Translations under genes and position numbers: made by a program
Source of the DNA: Trematomus loennbergii
Lineage: Eukaryota; Chordata; Actinopteri; Perciformes; Nototheniidae
Assembly (NCBI GenBank): GCA_012861695.1
Contig: JAAOOA010000027.1
Coordinates: forward strand, 2,422,724-2,486,723
Reading direction: 5' to 3'
DNA length: 64,000 nucleotides
Shown: piece by piece, positions 26,532 through 37,900 of the stretch
Layout: each line of letters opens with the position of its first letter
How positions within the stretch are numbered: the stretch's first letter is position 1
Notes under the pieces: generated by a model
Database searches by the model: none
Seen by the model: only the letters and a program-made list of their open reading frames with translations
Told to the model about the DNA's origin: nothing

Positions 26532-27520
26532 TTAAAGGGGACCTATCATGCAAAATGCACTTTTGTACGTCTTTTATACATGAATATGTGTCCCCGGTGT
26601 TCCAGGGAACTCACCAAGTGTCAGAAAACACAACCCTCTCTATTTCCTCCATACCCAAATCTCTAAAAAAGGGGCTGCAACGGATCTGATAAAAACTGAT
26701 CCAGATTTGAACACTGTCCTGACGTCAGGACGGTGGCGCTACGGCTATTGGGCCAACTCTCCACCTATCAGGGGAATGTGGGGTTGGGCCACGGCCGGCC
26801 ATTGCCGCTCAAAAGCGCTGGAGACGCTGTAGTACATATGCCAGGCCTGTAAGTGGCGCTGTAGTCTGCCACAAAAGCAGCGAAGAAGACTTCCCGCGCA
26901 TGGTTGCCATGGTTTCCCTTCTGTTTATTCTCCGCTGTGGCTTTTTTTCTCCCTCCCCGAGGCAAGCGTTTGCTCCTGCTGCTGTAATTCAATGCAATCC
27001 CTCCCCGTCGACGCAAGCACTGTAATTCTCTCCGGTTAGTCCACCAGCAGATGACAAACACCCACCTCTCCGCCTCTTCCAAGGAACGAGGGGACCGTGC
27101 GGCAGAGTTTCAGTTAGGTTTTCTTTCGCCGGTCAAGATGTCCGTTAAAGTTTAAATCTTCCGGACAAAATTAGAAAAGTGCCGGTCAAAGGTCTTCTTT
27201 GTTATTTATTGAACTTTAAAACAAATGAATAACGACTCTATATAATAATGTAATAAATACGGAGGACGGAGATCTATTTTTCTCCCCTCTTCTGACTTGA
27301 TCAGAGCACGCTCCCCCTCCTGCAGGGGGCGTGGTCAGATGCAGCTCACAGACTCAGCCCCCTGCAAAAACAGGGCTGGAGAACAGCAAATAGAGCGAAA
27401 TGAGGCATGGCTAAAATGCATGATCTGTTTGGTATTTTGAAAACAGAAACGTATAAATATACCTTATAGGTATGGCCCTACAATATATCATTTAAATATA
27501 GCATGATAGGTGTCCTTTAA
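26532..27520. mobile_element. TTAA-flanked MITE, unit A
   Basis: The left end TTAAAGGGGACCTATCATGC and right end GCATGATAGGTGTCCTTTAA are inverted repeats inside TTAA. The 989 bp share both ends with the 6.5-kb element at 46120-52591 but run in the opposite orientation, between the same flanks (AAAAATATATC on the left, ATAAAGACCAAGTC on the right). No intact ORF. Confidence 0.8.
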
Positions 27521-27694
27521 ATAAAGACCAAGTCTCAAAACAAGTCCCAAGGAAAGTTTCATGTCATGTCCTAACCCAAATCAAGATCGACAAGTCCTAA
27601 GACAAATGCCAAGTCAAAGCCGACAAGTCCAAGTCCAGTCTGTAATCAAAGTTAACAAGTGCCAAGACAAGTTCAAAGTTGAGTGCCAAGGCAG

Positions 27695-30600
27695 TAGTGT
27701 TAATTTCGTCAGCTATTTTTTATTTAGTTTTAGTCTTAGTCCTGTGTTAAATTTCCTTTTTAGTTTTAGTCATATTTAGTCACCTTCATCCTGTTTTTAT
27801 TTAGTCAAGTTTTAGTCGACTAAAAGTCTGAGCATTTTAGTCTTATATTATAGTCTCAAAGAAAACTAATTATTTTAGACTAATTTTTGTCAATGAAAAC
27901 TGTTGAGTCTTTTTTAGTCATCAGATTATACCAACCCGGTATCACGGCAAGACGTGAACATGTGACGATTTACCATGCTGGGAGACATGAAGATGTCGCG
28001 ATTTCGTCCCTTCAAACGTGACAGTTACACGGTATTGTTAACCCATGTTAACCATGGAGAAATACCCGGAAATGCCAAGCAAATGCTACCCCGACGGTCG
28101 GTTGTTTATTGTCAATATTAATATAATAATGATTTATTCGATTTCGCCGATTTTCTTGTTGCCCCAGCTGATCGACACCTCTTTTAGCAGAAACAAAGGC
28201 TACATTAATGTATTAAATCGATGTTAATCCATGCGTGTGGATGTGGAATACTTTAAAGTAAATTTAAATTTAAATGTGAAGGATGTATGTATAACAAAAT
28301 ACAACCGTCAAAAACAATACCGGAAACAGACGTAGGCAAGATCCTCGCTCGATGATTGGATGGTTTAGCTGGGATTTGGTGTTTATGCGATGTGAAATCC
28401 GAAAACATTTTTTGAAAATAAAATAATACTTTATTCCGAGTGTGCTTGCTTTTCTCTTTTAAAGTCATCACATAACGGCATTGTAATACACGGTTTGGCT
28501 GAATTAAATATTACATATCTGCCGTATAGTTCTCTATTTATAGAGCCTGATGAGAAGACTTCTAGACAGACAGGAAGAACTGCCGCCAAAACTGAAAACG
28601 TGACGTGGATCATAAATATATAAGCAATTAAACAACATCTTACATTTCTTTTCACACAATACGTCTCCTTGCAGTATCAACACTAATTCGGCTGACTTTT
28701 ATATTGATCCAATTGGTAGATAGGCTGTATTTACACCATAACGGTGCACAGCTGATAAAAGGGACACAAAGTGGTTATTATTTGTATTATTAGATATTAA
28801 TAGGAGGATGTGCAAAACAGACAAACTAATAAGGCTTTATTTAAACATTAAAGAATACTTTAGGTTAAGGTCTTCTTTTGAATAAGAAAAAAGCTTTGGG
28901 GGTATAGAAGAAGAATATGGAGGGATGAAACCCTCTTTAGTGGTCACACATGCAAAGCACACAGCACACACAGTGACATTTGTATCTACAGATAAATATT
29001 AAGCCTGACAAAGTACTTAACGTCTAATATATTGCTTTCCTGCCATGTTAACTACGTATATATATATATATATATATATGATATATATATATATATATAT
29101 ATATATACAGTGCAATAAGTTTCTTAGTGCAATAAGAAGCTACAGGGACGTTAATCTACGTCGGTAATATTAACTTTATTTAATACAACATTTACGGTAC
29201 AAGATTTACATCATACAGCCCGTGTAGTATAATATTTTACAAATGATGAATTACAGCAAACATGTGCAATATATCCATTATTACAGCTCCGTGGGCTGGC
29301 AGTAAGGCGATATGGGTCCGTTCTTATTGTGCATCCATGGGTAAAGGTAAAACTCATGTAGTAGTGAACACGTAACATGAACGTGCCGGGCGCGCGGTCC
29401 CATGGGTTAGATGCGCGTTCATAATGCAGAGGAAAATAACTCTCAGAATAACGTTATTAGCACATTTTACAACTTGAGGACCGAATGTTTTTAATAAGGG
29501 CTATACAAGTGTTCATACTGGGTAGTTTAAAAAAAATTATCCAACGATTTGGGTCTCTTACCCAATGTTAGTCAATGGGAAAAAGTGTTTCCGGGCCCAG
29601 CAACCTAACGGACATGTAGTACCGCCGTTTGGCCACAGCGAATATTTTCGTTCGCGTCGGGCCGAACCACGGCCCTTAGCTGTGATATAATGAGCATATA
29701 CCACGGCCTGCCGTGAGCTATTGCTTAAATGATTGATCATTAAAGTGTTCTCAAAGCTAGTAAAGGTGCAGCTAGTTTGAAGGACTTTGTATACTGCAGG
29801 GTAGCTTGTGAATTTACTAAAGTCTGAGTTAACACTTGATTATATTTCACATCATTCATCCACATCTGTAAAGTAACTAAAGGTATTAAATACATGTAGT
29901 GGAGTAGAAGTACACCATTTAACTATGAACTGTAGTGGAGTAGAAGTACACAGTAGCAAAACATTTAAATACTCCAGTAAAGTACAAGTACCTCAACATT
30001 TTACTCAAGTACAGTACAATATTTTAACATAATTATATATATTCATTTATTTCACATTTAAATAAAGCAATTAATTCGGTTAACAATTTGTTAGTATTTT
30101 CCTTTAAAAAATAACAAAAAGTAAATTGAATTTTTTTTTGAATAAACCAACTGAATTGGTTTAAAGAGAGAAAACATTTGGACTAAAAGTTGACTAAATG
30201 TAATTTTTCATCGACTAAAAGTAGACTAAAACGTTTTGAGTTTTCGTCGACTACAACTAGACTAAAACCTTTTGAGTTTTCGTCGAATAAAACTAGACTA
30301 AAACGTTTTGAGTTTTCGTCGACTAAAACTAGACTAAAACTATGAAGGATAGAAATGACTAAAATGTGACTAAAACTAATAACCATTTTCGTCTAAAGAC
30401 TAAGACTAAATCAAAAACAGCTGCCAAAATTAACACTGGTCCGGCGCACTTCCTGGGGGCTTGCGCTGGCCCGGTGTAATTCAAATGTACCGCCCCGCAC
30501 AGCACAGACACACAGCTGCTGCCCAGCCGCAGCACCGGAAATGGAACTGCTGGGAGAAAAACTGACAATCAGAGATGTAACGTTATCTTTGATAATATTT

Positions 30601-30833
30601 AGTCTCCTAATTTTTAGTCAACGAAAGTAGAGAGAGATTTTGGCATAGTTTTTTATTTAGTAAACTACATTTTCGTCTCGTCACTTTTCGTCAACGATAT
30701 TGCATGTTGATTTCGTTACAGTTACAGTACAGTGCCGTCGGTGCCGTCTCGTCATCGTCTCGTTTTAGTCATGGAAAAAAAGGTCGTTGATGAACATATT
30801 TCATCATAGTTTTAGTCAACAAAATTAACACTA
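27695..30833. mobile_element. Composite hAT element at the A/B junction
   Basis: Starts TAGTGTTAATTTCGTC and ends ACAAAATTAACACTA, with the 8-bp duplication CAAGGCAG at 27687-27694 and 30834-30841. The outer parts (27695-27930 and about 30145-30833) are rich in TTTTAGTC/GACTAAAA. The 2.2 kb between them is unrelated repeat material, apparently a nested insertion, with a (TA)n run at 29057-29107. The empty target is seen at 52759-52766. Confidence 0.85.
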
Positions 30834-30841
30834 CAAGGCAG

Positions 30842-32368
30842 GAACAAGTTCCAGGGCCAGCCCTATTAACCGTGGCGGCGCCAGAGATTTATTTTGGGGG
30901 TGCTGTGGGGTAGCTTGACGTTTCATAGAGGGTGCTCAAACATTTAGGGTTTCCCATTAATCTACCGGGTGGCATTTTCTAATGCAACACTCCCCACACG
31001 CACATACACAGTATACCCGCGACTGTTACAATGAAGGCTCGATAATCAGCTCACGGCATATATGTAAGCAGGGGTAAAGTGCTATTTTTTCATGTGGAGG
31101 GTGGTACCCAATATCCTATAGGGGGGTCCGGGGGCATGCTCCCATGGGAAGATTTTTTTTAAATATTGAAGTTAAAAGCATCAATCTGGTGCACTTTGAG
31201 AGCAAAATGAAGAGATCTATGGATACATCTCTCAACACCCATATGAACAATAATTTTAAACAGATTTTCTTTTTTCTTTATGGATATTTTATAAATCACC
31301 TTTTAAACTGTATTCTTGTTTGTATGTCATAACTGTTTTTCATTTATTCTCTTATTGTTTTATAACTATTATGATCATATGAAGGTGTGCCTCGGAAATA
31401 ATTGTTTACATAAATGGTGACCAAACCGTTTGAGACTGAGATAACTTAGACAAGTGGTCACCAACCTTTTTAAGCCCAAGATCCCCGACCTCGGCCTTGG
31501 CGAAAGGCGAGATCTACCTATTGCAGAATTGAGTGAAAAAGACGGCCCAGACAGTACTTCCAATTTGAGGCCTTTTATGTAGGCTAATTGCATCTGAATT
31601 ACATCAAATCATTTGGTGCAACTTCCAATTTGATTAAACCAAGAACACAACATAACTAACATGTCAAAAAGGATAAATATATATATTTACATCTTACTTA
31701 TCATTTTAAGTTTAATTCATTCCTTCATTACAATCCTAAATATAAATGTATGTAGCTTATTTTCCATTTGTTTGAGTGAATGAGTACATTATTTTGTTGA
31801 CAGCAACAACAACAAAGAAAAAAATAACATCTTGCAGTGAGCAGATAACGTAAAGTGCCATTTTAACTGTGAGGCTTATCCACTCAAGCTTCATGCAAGT
31901 GCAACATTTAACATTAACATTAAAACTAGTTATTTTTAACACAATTCTTACAAATTCAAAATTCTAACAATATTCTTTATCTGTGCATAGACCATTGGTG
32001 CATTCACACAGGACGTGATGCGATTTTTTGGGGTGGCGCGATTACATGTAAAGTCAATGCAAAGACGCGGACAGACCACAGACGCGGTTGATGCGAATGA
32101 TGCGTTCGTGCGGTAGCCAATCAGTGGTGAGGACGTTCGCGCGGTAGCCAATCAGTGGTGAGGATCTCAGCCTGCCGTCACTGACGTTGAATCAGAAAAC
32201 CAAAACAGCAGCCGTTAGCTGTTAGCACACAGAGCTCACAGCTGCTCATATCTGTTCAGAAACTCTCTCTCGCTCGCACTAAATGCACTCGTGCCACACA
32301 CACAGAGCCGAGCTTGAATGAAACACAGAGACCCAGAAGTACTTGTACTGTACTGTAGCATATTACAA
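30842..32368. repeat. Repeat-rich spacer, unit B
   Basis: Same content as 2282-3804 with small indels, including the doubled 30-bp segment at 32100-32162. No gene seen. Confidence 0.6.
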
Positions 32369-32905
32369 CCCAGTCTCACGGCATTTCGTGTAATAGTCAC
32401 GAAATAAATGTAATCTATTGATTTGTGTCACACAGAACGATTTTAAAAGCAATGTATTTCTATTGGTAGTATGTTTCGTGCCTGCACCACGTCTTTTTAT
32501 CCGGTCGGGTCTTGGAAGACCGGAAGCTGTGTGGTTCATAAAACATCTTCTTACTCAATATCAAGCCACAATTATTATTTTTATTTTAAATTGTATAATG
32601 TCGGACTTTTTTTGTCGTCCGCGAGGAAAATAAATGGGGCTCAGAATACTGAAATATGTATTTTTTAAATCTTTTTTCCTTCTAATTTGTTATTATTTTC
32701 TAAATAACACACTGTTATTTACTCAACAATAACACACAATCATCCTTGTTTTTATTTATTTGTTAATTCTATAATCTCAGGCTTTTTTGCCGTCCGTCAG
32801 GAACTGAATTTCTAAATAAAGTCACCGGAAACAGACGTAGGCGATACACACCCACTGAACTGATTACCCAAGATCCTCAGCTATGGTTGAAGCTCGGTAA
32901 TTGTA
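32369..32905. repeat. Terminal-arm repeat, unit B
   Basis: Counterpart of 3805-4336, beginning CAACCCAGTCTCACGG and leading into the hAT transposase remnant. Non-coding. Confidence 0.6.
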
Positions 32906-32909
32906 TTTG

Positions 32910-33486
32910 AGATCGTTGCTAGAGGAAATGTCAGCTGAACACAAGGATCTCTTACTGCACAACGATGTTCGCTGGCTGAGCAAGGGCCGTGTGTTGGAGA
33001 GGGTGTGCGACCTGCGTGATGAACTGGTTCTTATCAAGCCAAAAAGCCCATGAGTTTTTGAGCTTTTTAACTGACACCAAGGTGATAGCAGATGTTAATT
33101 TTTTGTGTGACATCATGTCTCATCTAAATCTAAACCTTAACCTGCAGCTGCAAGGCAAGAACCACACTGTTGCTGAGATGTACGAGGCGGTTAAAGCTTT
33201 CCGGTCAAAGCTGCACCTTTTGGAGAGAGACATTCATGGGAGGAAGCTGCACTTTCCACGTCTGCGTGAGCACTGCGAGAAGAATGAAATCCAGTAATGA
33301 AGGATTTTGTGTCAAAACTGGCAGAAAACTTCAAGGAGCGATTTGAAAGCTCCCCTAAAATCTCAGGTGACATCCGCCTCTTCCTCAGACAGCCGTTCTC
33401 TGTGTCAGCAGACGGGCAGTGGACTGGAGAGGCCAAAAGGCTGGTGACTTCCATAGATGAAGCAGCTCTTCAGATGGAGGTCTTAT
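32910..33486 (+). pseudogene. hAT transposase C-terminal remnant, unit B
   Basis: Nearly identical to 4343-4934, with the same stop near 33297 and a 9-bp loss near 33040. It has the blocks [16 protein letters not shown] and EMYEAVKAFRSKLHLLERDI. N-terminal half absent; not functional. Confidence 0.75.
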
Positions 33487-34522
33487 GGCGCATTTCCACT
33501 ACAGCGCGGAGCACGGTTTAAGCCGTTTTTGGTTGCGTTTCCGCTAGGCGTAGTTCCGGCTAGCGGGTACTTTTTCAGTTTTTCTGGCTCTCCAAAATTG
33601 AGGTTCTTTCCGGGCCAACAACCGGGCTGAGTATGCTAAACTAGTGAGAGAATCGCTGGCCACTACAACAAAATGAACATATTTGACCGTCATTTAATTG
33701 TAATACACGTTTCAAAATGATGCCGAAGTAACAACATACTGATACCGGTTAGTAGAAACCATGAATTAATGCTTTGACAAGTCTGCAGACAGACGGCGAA
33801 AAACCTTTTAAAATGCGTGTTTTCTAAATGGAGATTGGCTAAGCTAACGTTGTATATGCTCCGACCGTCCACACTCACAATAACTGAGGGCTAACTGCTA
33901 ATGGCTGATGTTGGTTTTGTGTTTCACTTTGAAGATGACGTCACGGCTACGCCTACACTGCGTTACTATAGATACTACCCCAGTTCCTAAACTCTAATGG
34001 AAACGCAGCATAAAGTGAACCTGGCCTAACAGTGTGATATAGGTGAAATAATTGTGTAACATAGGTACAATATGGTTGTTAATACAGGTGTAATCATAGT
34101 GTCATAGGGGTGTTTTAATCTGTAATTGGGAAGTAATAACAGTCTGATTACAGTGTAATAACAATGTAATATATGTGTTACATGGGTGTAATATGGGTTT
34201 AATAACAATGTAATATGAGTGAAATAATGGTGTATCACGGGTGTAATAGGGGTGTATCAATTTGTAATATGAGTGTAATAACTGATATATGGGTGTAATA
34301 GGGGTTAGTAGCAGTGTAATTATGGCGTCACATGGGTGTAATATGTGTGTTAAATAGATCTAATATTGGTGTTACATGGGTTCAGTATGGGTCTTATAAC
34401 AGTGTAATAATAGTTAGATGGTTATAATATGGGTGCAATACGGGTGTAATAATTGTGTATCATGGGTGTATTAATGTGTAATGTGGGTATTATAACAGTG
34501 TAATTCCGGTGTAATAACAGGA
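33487..34522. repeat. MITE and GTGTAATA minisatellite downstream of keratin B
   Basis: Positions 33487-34028 match the probable MITE of unit A (4935-5472). Positions 34030-34522 are the GTGTAATA minisatellite. No gene. Confidence 0.6.
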
Positions 34523-34660
34523 TTAAGTATTTAAGCAAAGGTACTTAGTTACTTTCGCCCACTGCCTATTACTGGATTCATATATTTAGAGATTAGAGGT
34601 TGAATAATAACTACATCTTATGTTACAGAAAATTCAGACACGCTCTGAGTTATCTTTAGT

Positions 34661-34666
34661 TTTATT
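34661..34666 (-). promoter_or_regulatory. AATAAA poly(A) signal of keratin copy B
   Basis: Same hexamer and spacing as in copy A, about 100 bp past the stop. Confidence 0.7.
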
Positions 34667-34770
34667 TGCAGAAGCAGAGTAAAGATGTTCCATCACATGA
34701 ACACAAGCCGGATTGTCGTCAGGATGGAGCTGTGGCTGATGAAGAGGAAGGAGAAACTCTTCATCAGTTT

Positions 34771-34966
34771 TCAATTGTCTCCTCGATGACGTTTGTGATG
34801 ACGGTGGTGGTCGTGGAGGAGGAGGAGGAGAGAGAGGAGGAGAGAGCGGAGGAGGAGGAGAGAGCGGAGGAGGAGAGAGCGGAGGAGGAGGAGAGAGCGG
34901 AGGAGGAGGAGAGAGCGGAGGAGGAGATAGAGGAGGAGAGAGCGGAGGAGAGGGAGAGCGGCGGAC
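34771..34966 (-). CDS. Keratin copy B exon 7: frameshifted tail
   Basis: The acceptor CTCCCAG ends at 34967. Compared with copy A, the spacer between the first two GCTCTC blocks is CCTCTCCTCC (10 bases) instead of TCCTCCTCC (9). The reading frame set by exon 6 then runs [20 protein letters not shown] and further RSLLLL units to [14 protein letters not shown] and a stop at 34773-34771. The ancestral frame would end at 34766-34764, but its phase differs by one base from the exon start (199 is not a multiple of 3). No nearby alternative AG restores it. Confidence 0.8.
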
Positions 34967-37900
34967 CTGGGAGACGAGCACAGGAAGTTACAGTAAGTTT
35001 AAAATATAAAGTTAAACGAGAAAAATTGCCCCACAGTGTTAGAAATATTCAGAAAGACTTTACATAATTTTTACATTCATCAGTTTTTTAACTGATTAAT
35101 TAAAATAATTAATTGCTTTTATTTTCCTATTTTAATTCTCTTATTATGTTGCACCATTAGTGAGCACAAGGAAAAGCGCTATATAAATACCATGTATTAT
35201 TAATATTATTATTATTATACTAATATAGCAAATCATCTGCTACTTTTTTGAGTACGCAAAGTAAAAGTCACTGTACGGTAAATGTTAAATGTTTTTTAGT
35301 GTTGAAGTTCATACATCACTGACTGATTTTGATTTTGATTTTAAGCTGATTTTCTCCTCTTACCCGGCGGCCTCTCCGTCCAGCAGCCTCCTGTACTCGG
35401 CGATCTCCATCTCCAGGCGGGTCTTGATGTCCAGCAGCATCTGGTACTCCTGTCCCTGCCTCTCCAGGTCAGCCCTGAGCTGCATCAGCTGCTCCTCCAT
35501 GCCGCTCACCTGGCTCTGGAACTGGCTCATCTGCATGGAGTAGCGGTTCTGGATATCAGCCAGCTGCAATTCAAGGGAGGCTTTCTGCAGGGAGACAGTG
35601 AGTTTAAAAAACATGTTAGTTCATCTTGAACACCTCGTAAAATAAGAATCCTATAATGAGTTCCACATTTTGCGTGTTCCTTTTTTAAAATCTTTATATG
35701 CCGTAAACAGATAAGCAAATAAAGGTTTGGAGGAAAAGTTCTTGCATGAGCTGCAAAACGCATCGTCACAGAATGAATCTCAAAACCCTTACCGAAGTAA
35801 AAGTATGTTTATCTGCAACATTTTTTATTTGACAAAATGCAAATTGGTTTATTATTGAGAAGCAGTGAGTTAGAAGTCACGTGTGAGACTTTATATTGAC
35901 CTAACTAAAAACTGTATAATAATTATACTTATAACAATCACTGTGTAAAATAATAATAATACAAAGGAAAAATTATATTATATAGTAATAATCGTAGAAA
36001 TAATAATAATAAAACATATTGTAAATAAAATCACCATCATCTTAATGAATAATAATCCTAATAATTAGAATTACCATAAACTATATCAAATAATAATAAT
36101 GATTATATTAATAATAATAAAACAAATATATATATAATAATAACCATAGATTATTAAACAGCAAATACATTTAAAAAAACGAAAAATGTTTTTATAGTTG
36201 TTATAATAACATTGACTGTATGAAATAATGACAACAACAAAAAAAGTTATATACAAATAATATTTATAAATAAATAACTAATAATAATAATAATAATTAT
36301 CATTATTAAACATCATAATCATAATAATAATAATATTCATATTAATAATAATTATAATAATAATACAAATACTAATTAAATAAATAATAATCATAAAAGA
36401 ATAATAATATTACTAATTATTATAATAATAATAAAAAAAAGAAATGTAATAATAATCACCATGCTCATCTGAGACTGCAGCTCGATCTCCTGAACCTGGA
36501 GTGAACTCTTGGTCTCTTTCACCTCTGTGCTGGTGGTCTGCATGCTCATTATTGTGGTCTCCTCCTCCTTGACGATAGCCTCCGACTGCGAAGAGCACAG
36601 GAAGTCAGCACAAACCATCCAAATAAAATGTTCTCGCACTTCTCTACCAGGGTTTTTACCTTGGTAGCGTACCAGCTCTCCAGATCACGCTTGGTTTTGG
36701 CGGTGATGGCCTCGTACTGTTCCCGCATCTCTTCCAGCGCTTTGTTTAGATCCTCCTGCGGACCGGCGTCCACCTCCACGTTCACCTGGCCGCTCATATG
36801 GCTACGCATCGCCAGCAGGTCCTTGGGGGGGGGGGTACATACACACTCACATCAGACATTGCTGAGCATTTGAGAAAGGTCAACTTCATCATTATTTTCT
36901 AAAATGAGTCTCCACAAAGATATAGGTCTGCTGGAGACTAAATCATTTTGTGTTTTAGGCTTTTGCCTTAAAAAGTAAAAAGACTCAGATCAATTGATCT
37001 ATCTATCCATATATCTATCTATGAACACTGCAAGATTAATATTTAGTATTAATCGATTTGCCAGCTCATAGAGTTCACTTGTAATAAATAACTAAATGAT
37101 ATCATCAGGTTTTTAACAATACAGTAAACTCCCAGCGCGGGGAGGAAACACAAGTAAACTGGCAGGAAGTACTCAAACAGGAAGTACTCACTTGGCAAAC
37201 GATTGAAATGTACTTTAACTGAATCAGGACCCTGCTTAATAAAAATACTAAATGATTTATAGTCTGTCTGTTTCTACAGGGATTTTTCCTGAAAGCATCT
37301 TAACTTATTATCTTAAATCTGGACTTGTATCATGGTGCTGTCTAAGGTTAAACCAGGATTTAGTTTTTTGGCATTAAAGTATATAGTCTAGCTGTCAGCT
37401 CATAGAGTCCTATAGTGAACACGGAAATGTTGAGTAACACACTGTTTATGTTAGAAATGTATAGTACGGGTCCCCAGCACATAGAAACTGCCGGATGCTC
37501 ACTCGCATACTGTATGTTGGGCCATTTTGCACAATTAGCATTTCATTGCGTTAATTCAAATGAATGTGGACATGAAACACCATGAAATGTTTTCATGGTG
37601 TAAAATGGAAGTTTGAACCTTCAGAGTGGCCATATTTATACAGGTTATACCGGTAAAAACTGCCATTGTTGATCATGAACATGTCAGAAAGGCATTCAGC
37701 ATCCTCATAACCTCCAAAACCACTCCAAAATTGTCCAAATCAGCCATGCCATTTTTTAACTGTTGTTTAAAAGCATTATAGGCTATAATGCTATTTAACG
37801 CAACTGATGCTAATTGTGCAAATTGACCTATTACGTGAGTTAGCATCCGGCAGTTTGTAATTACTGGGGGTACAATACATTTCTAAGATACATTTTGGGG

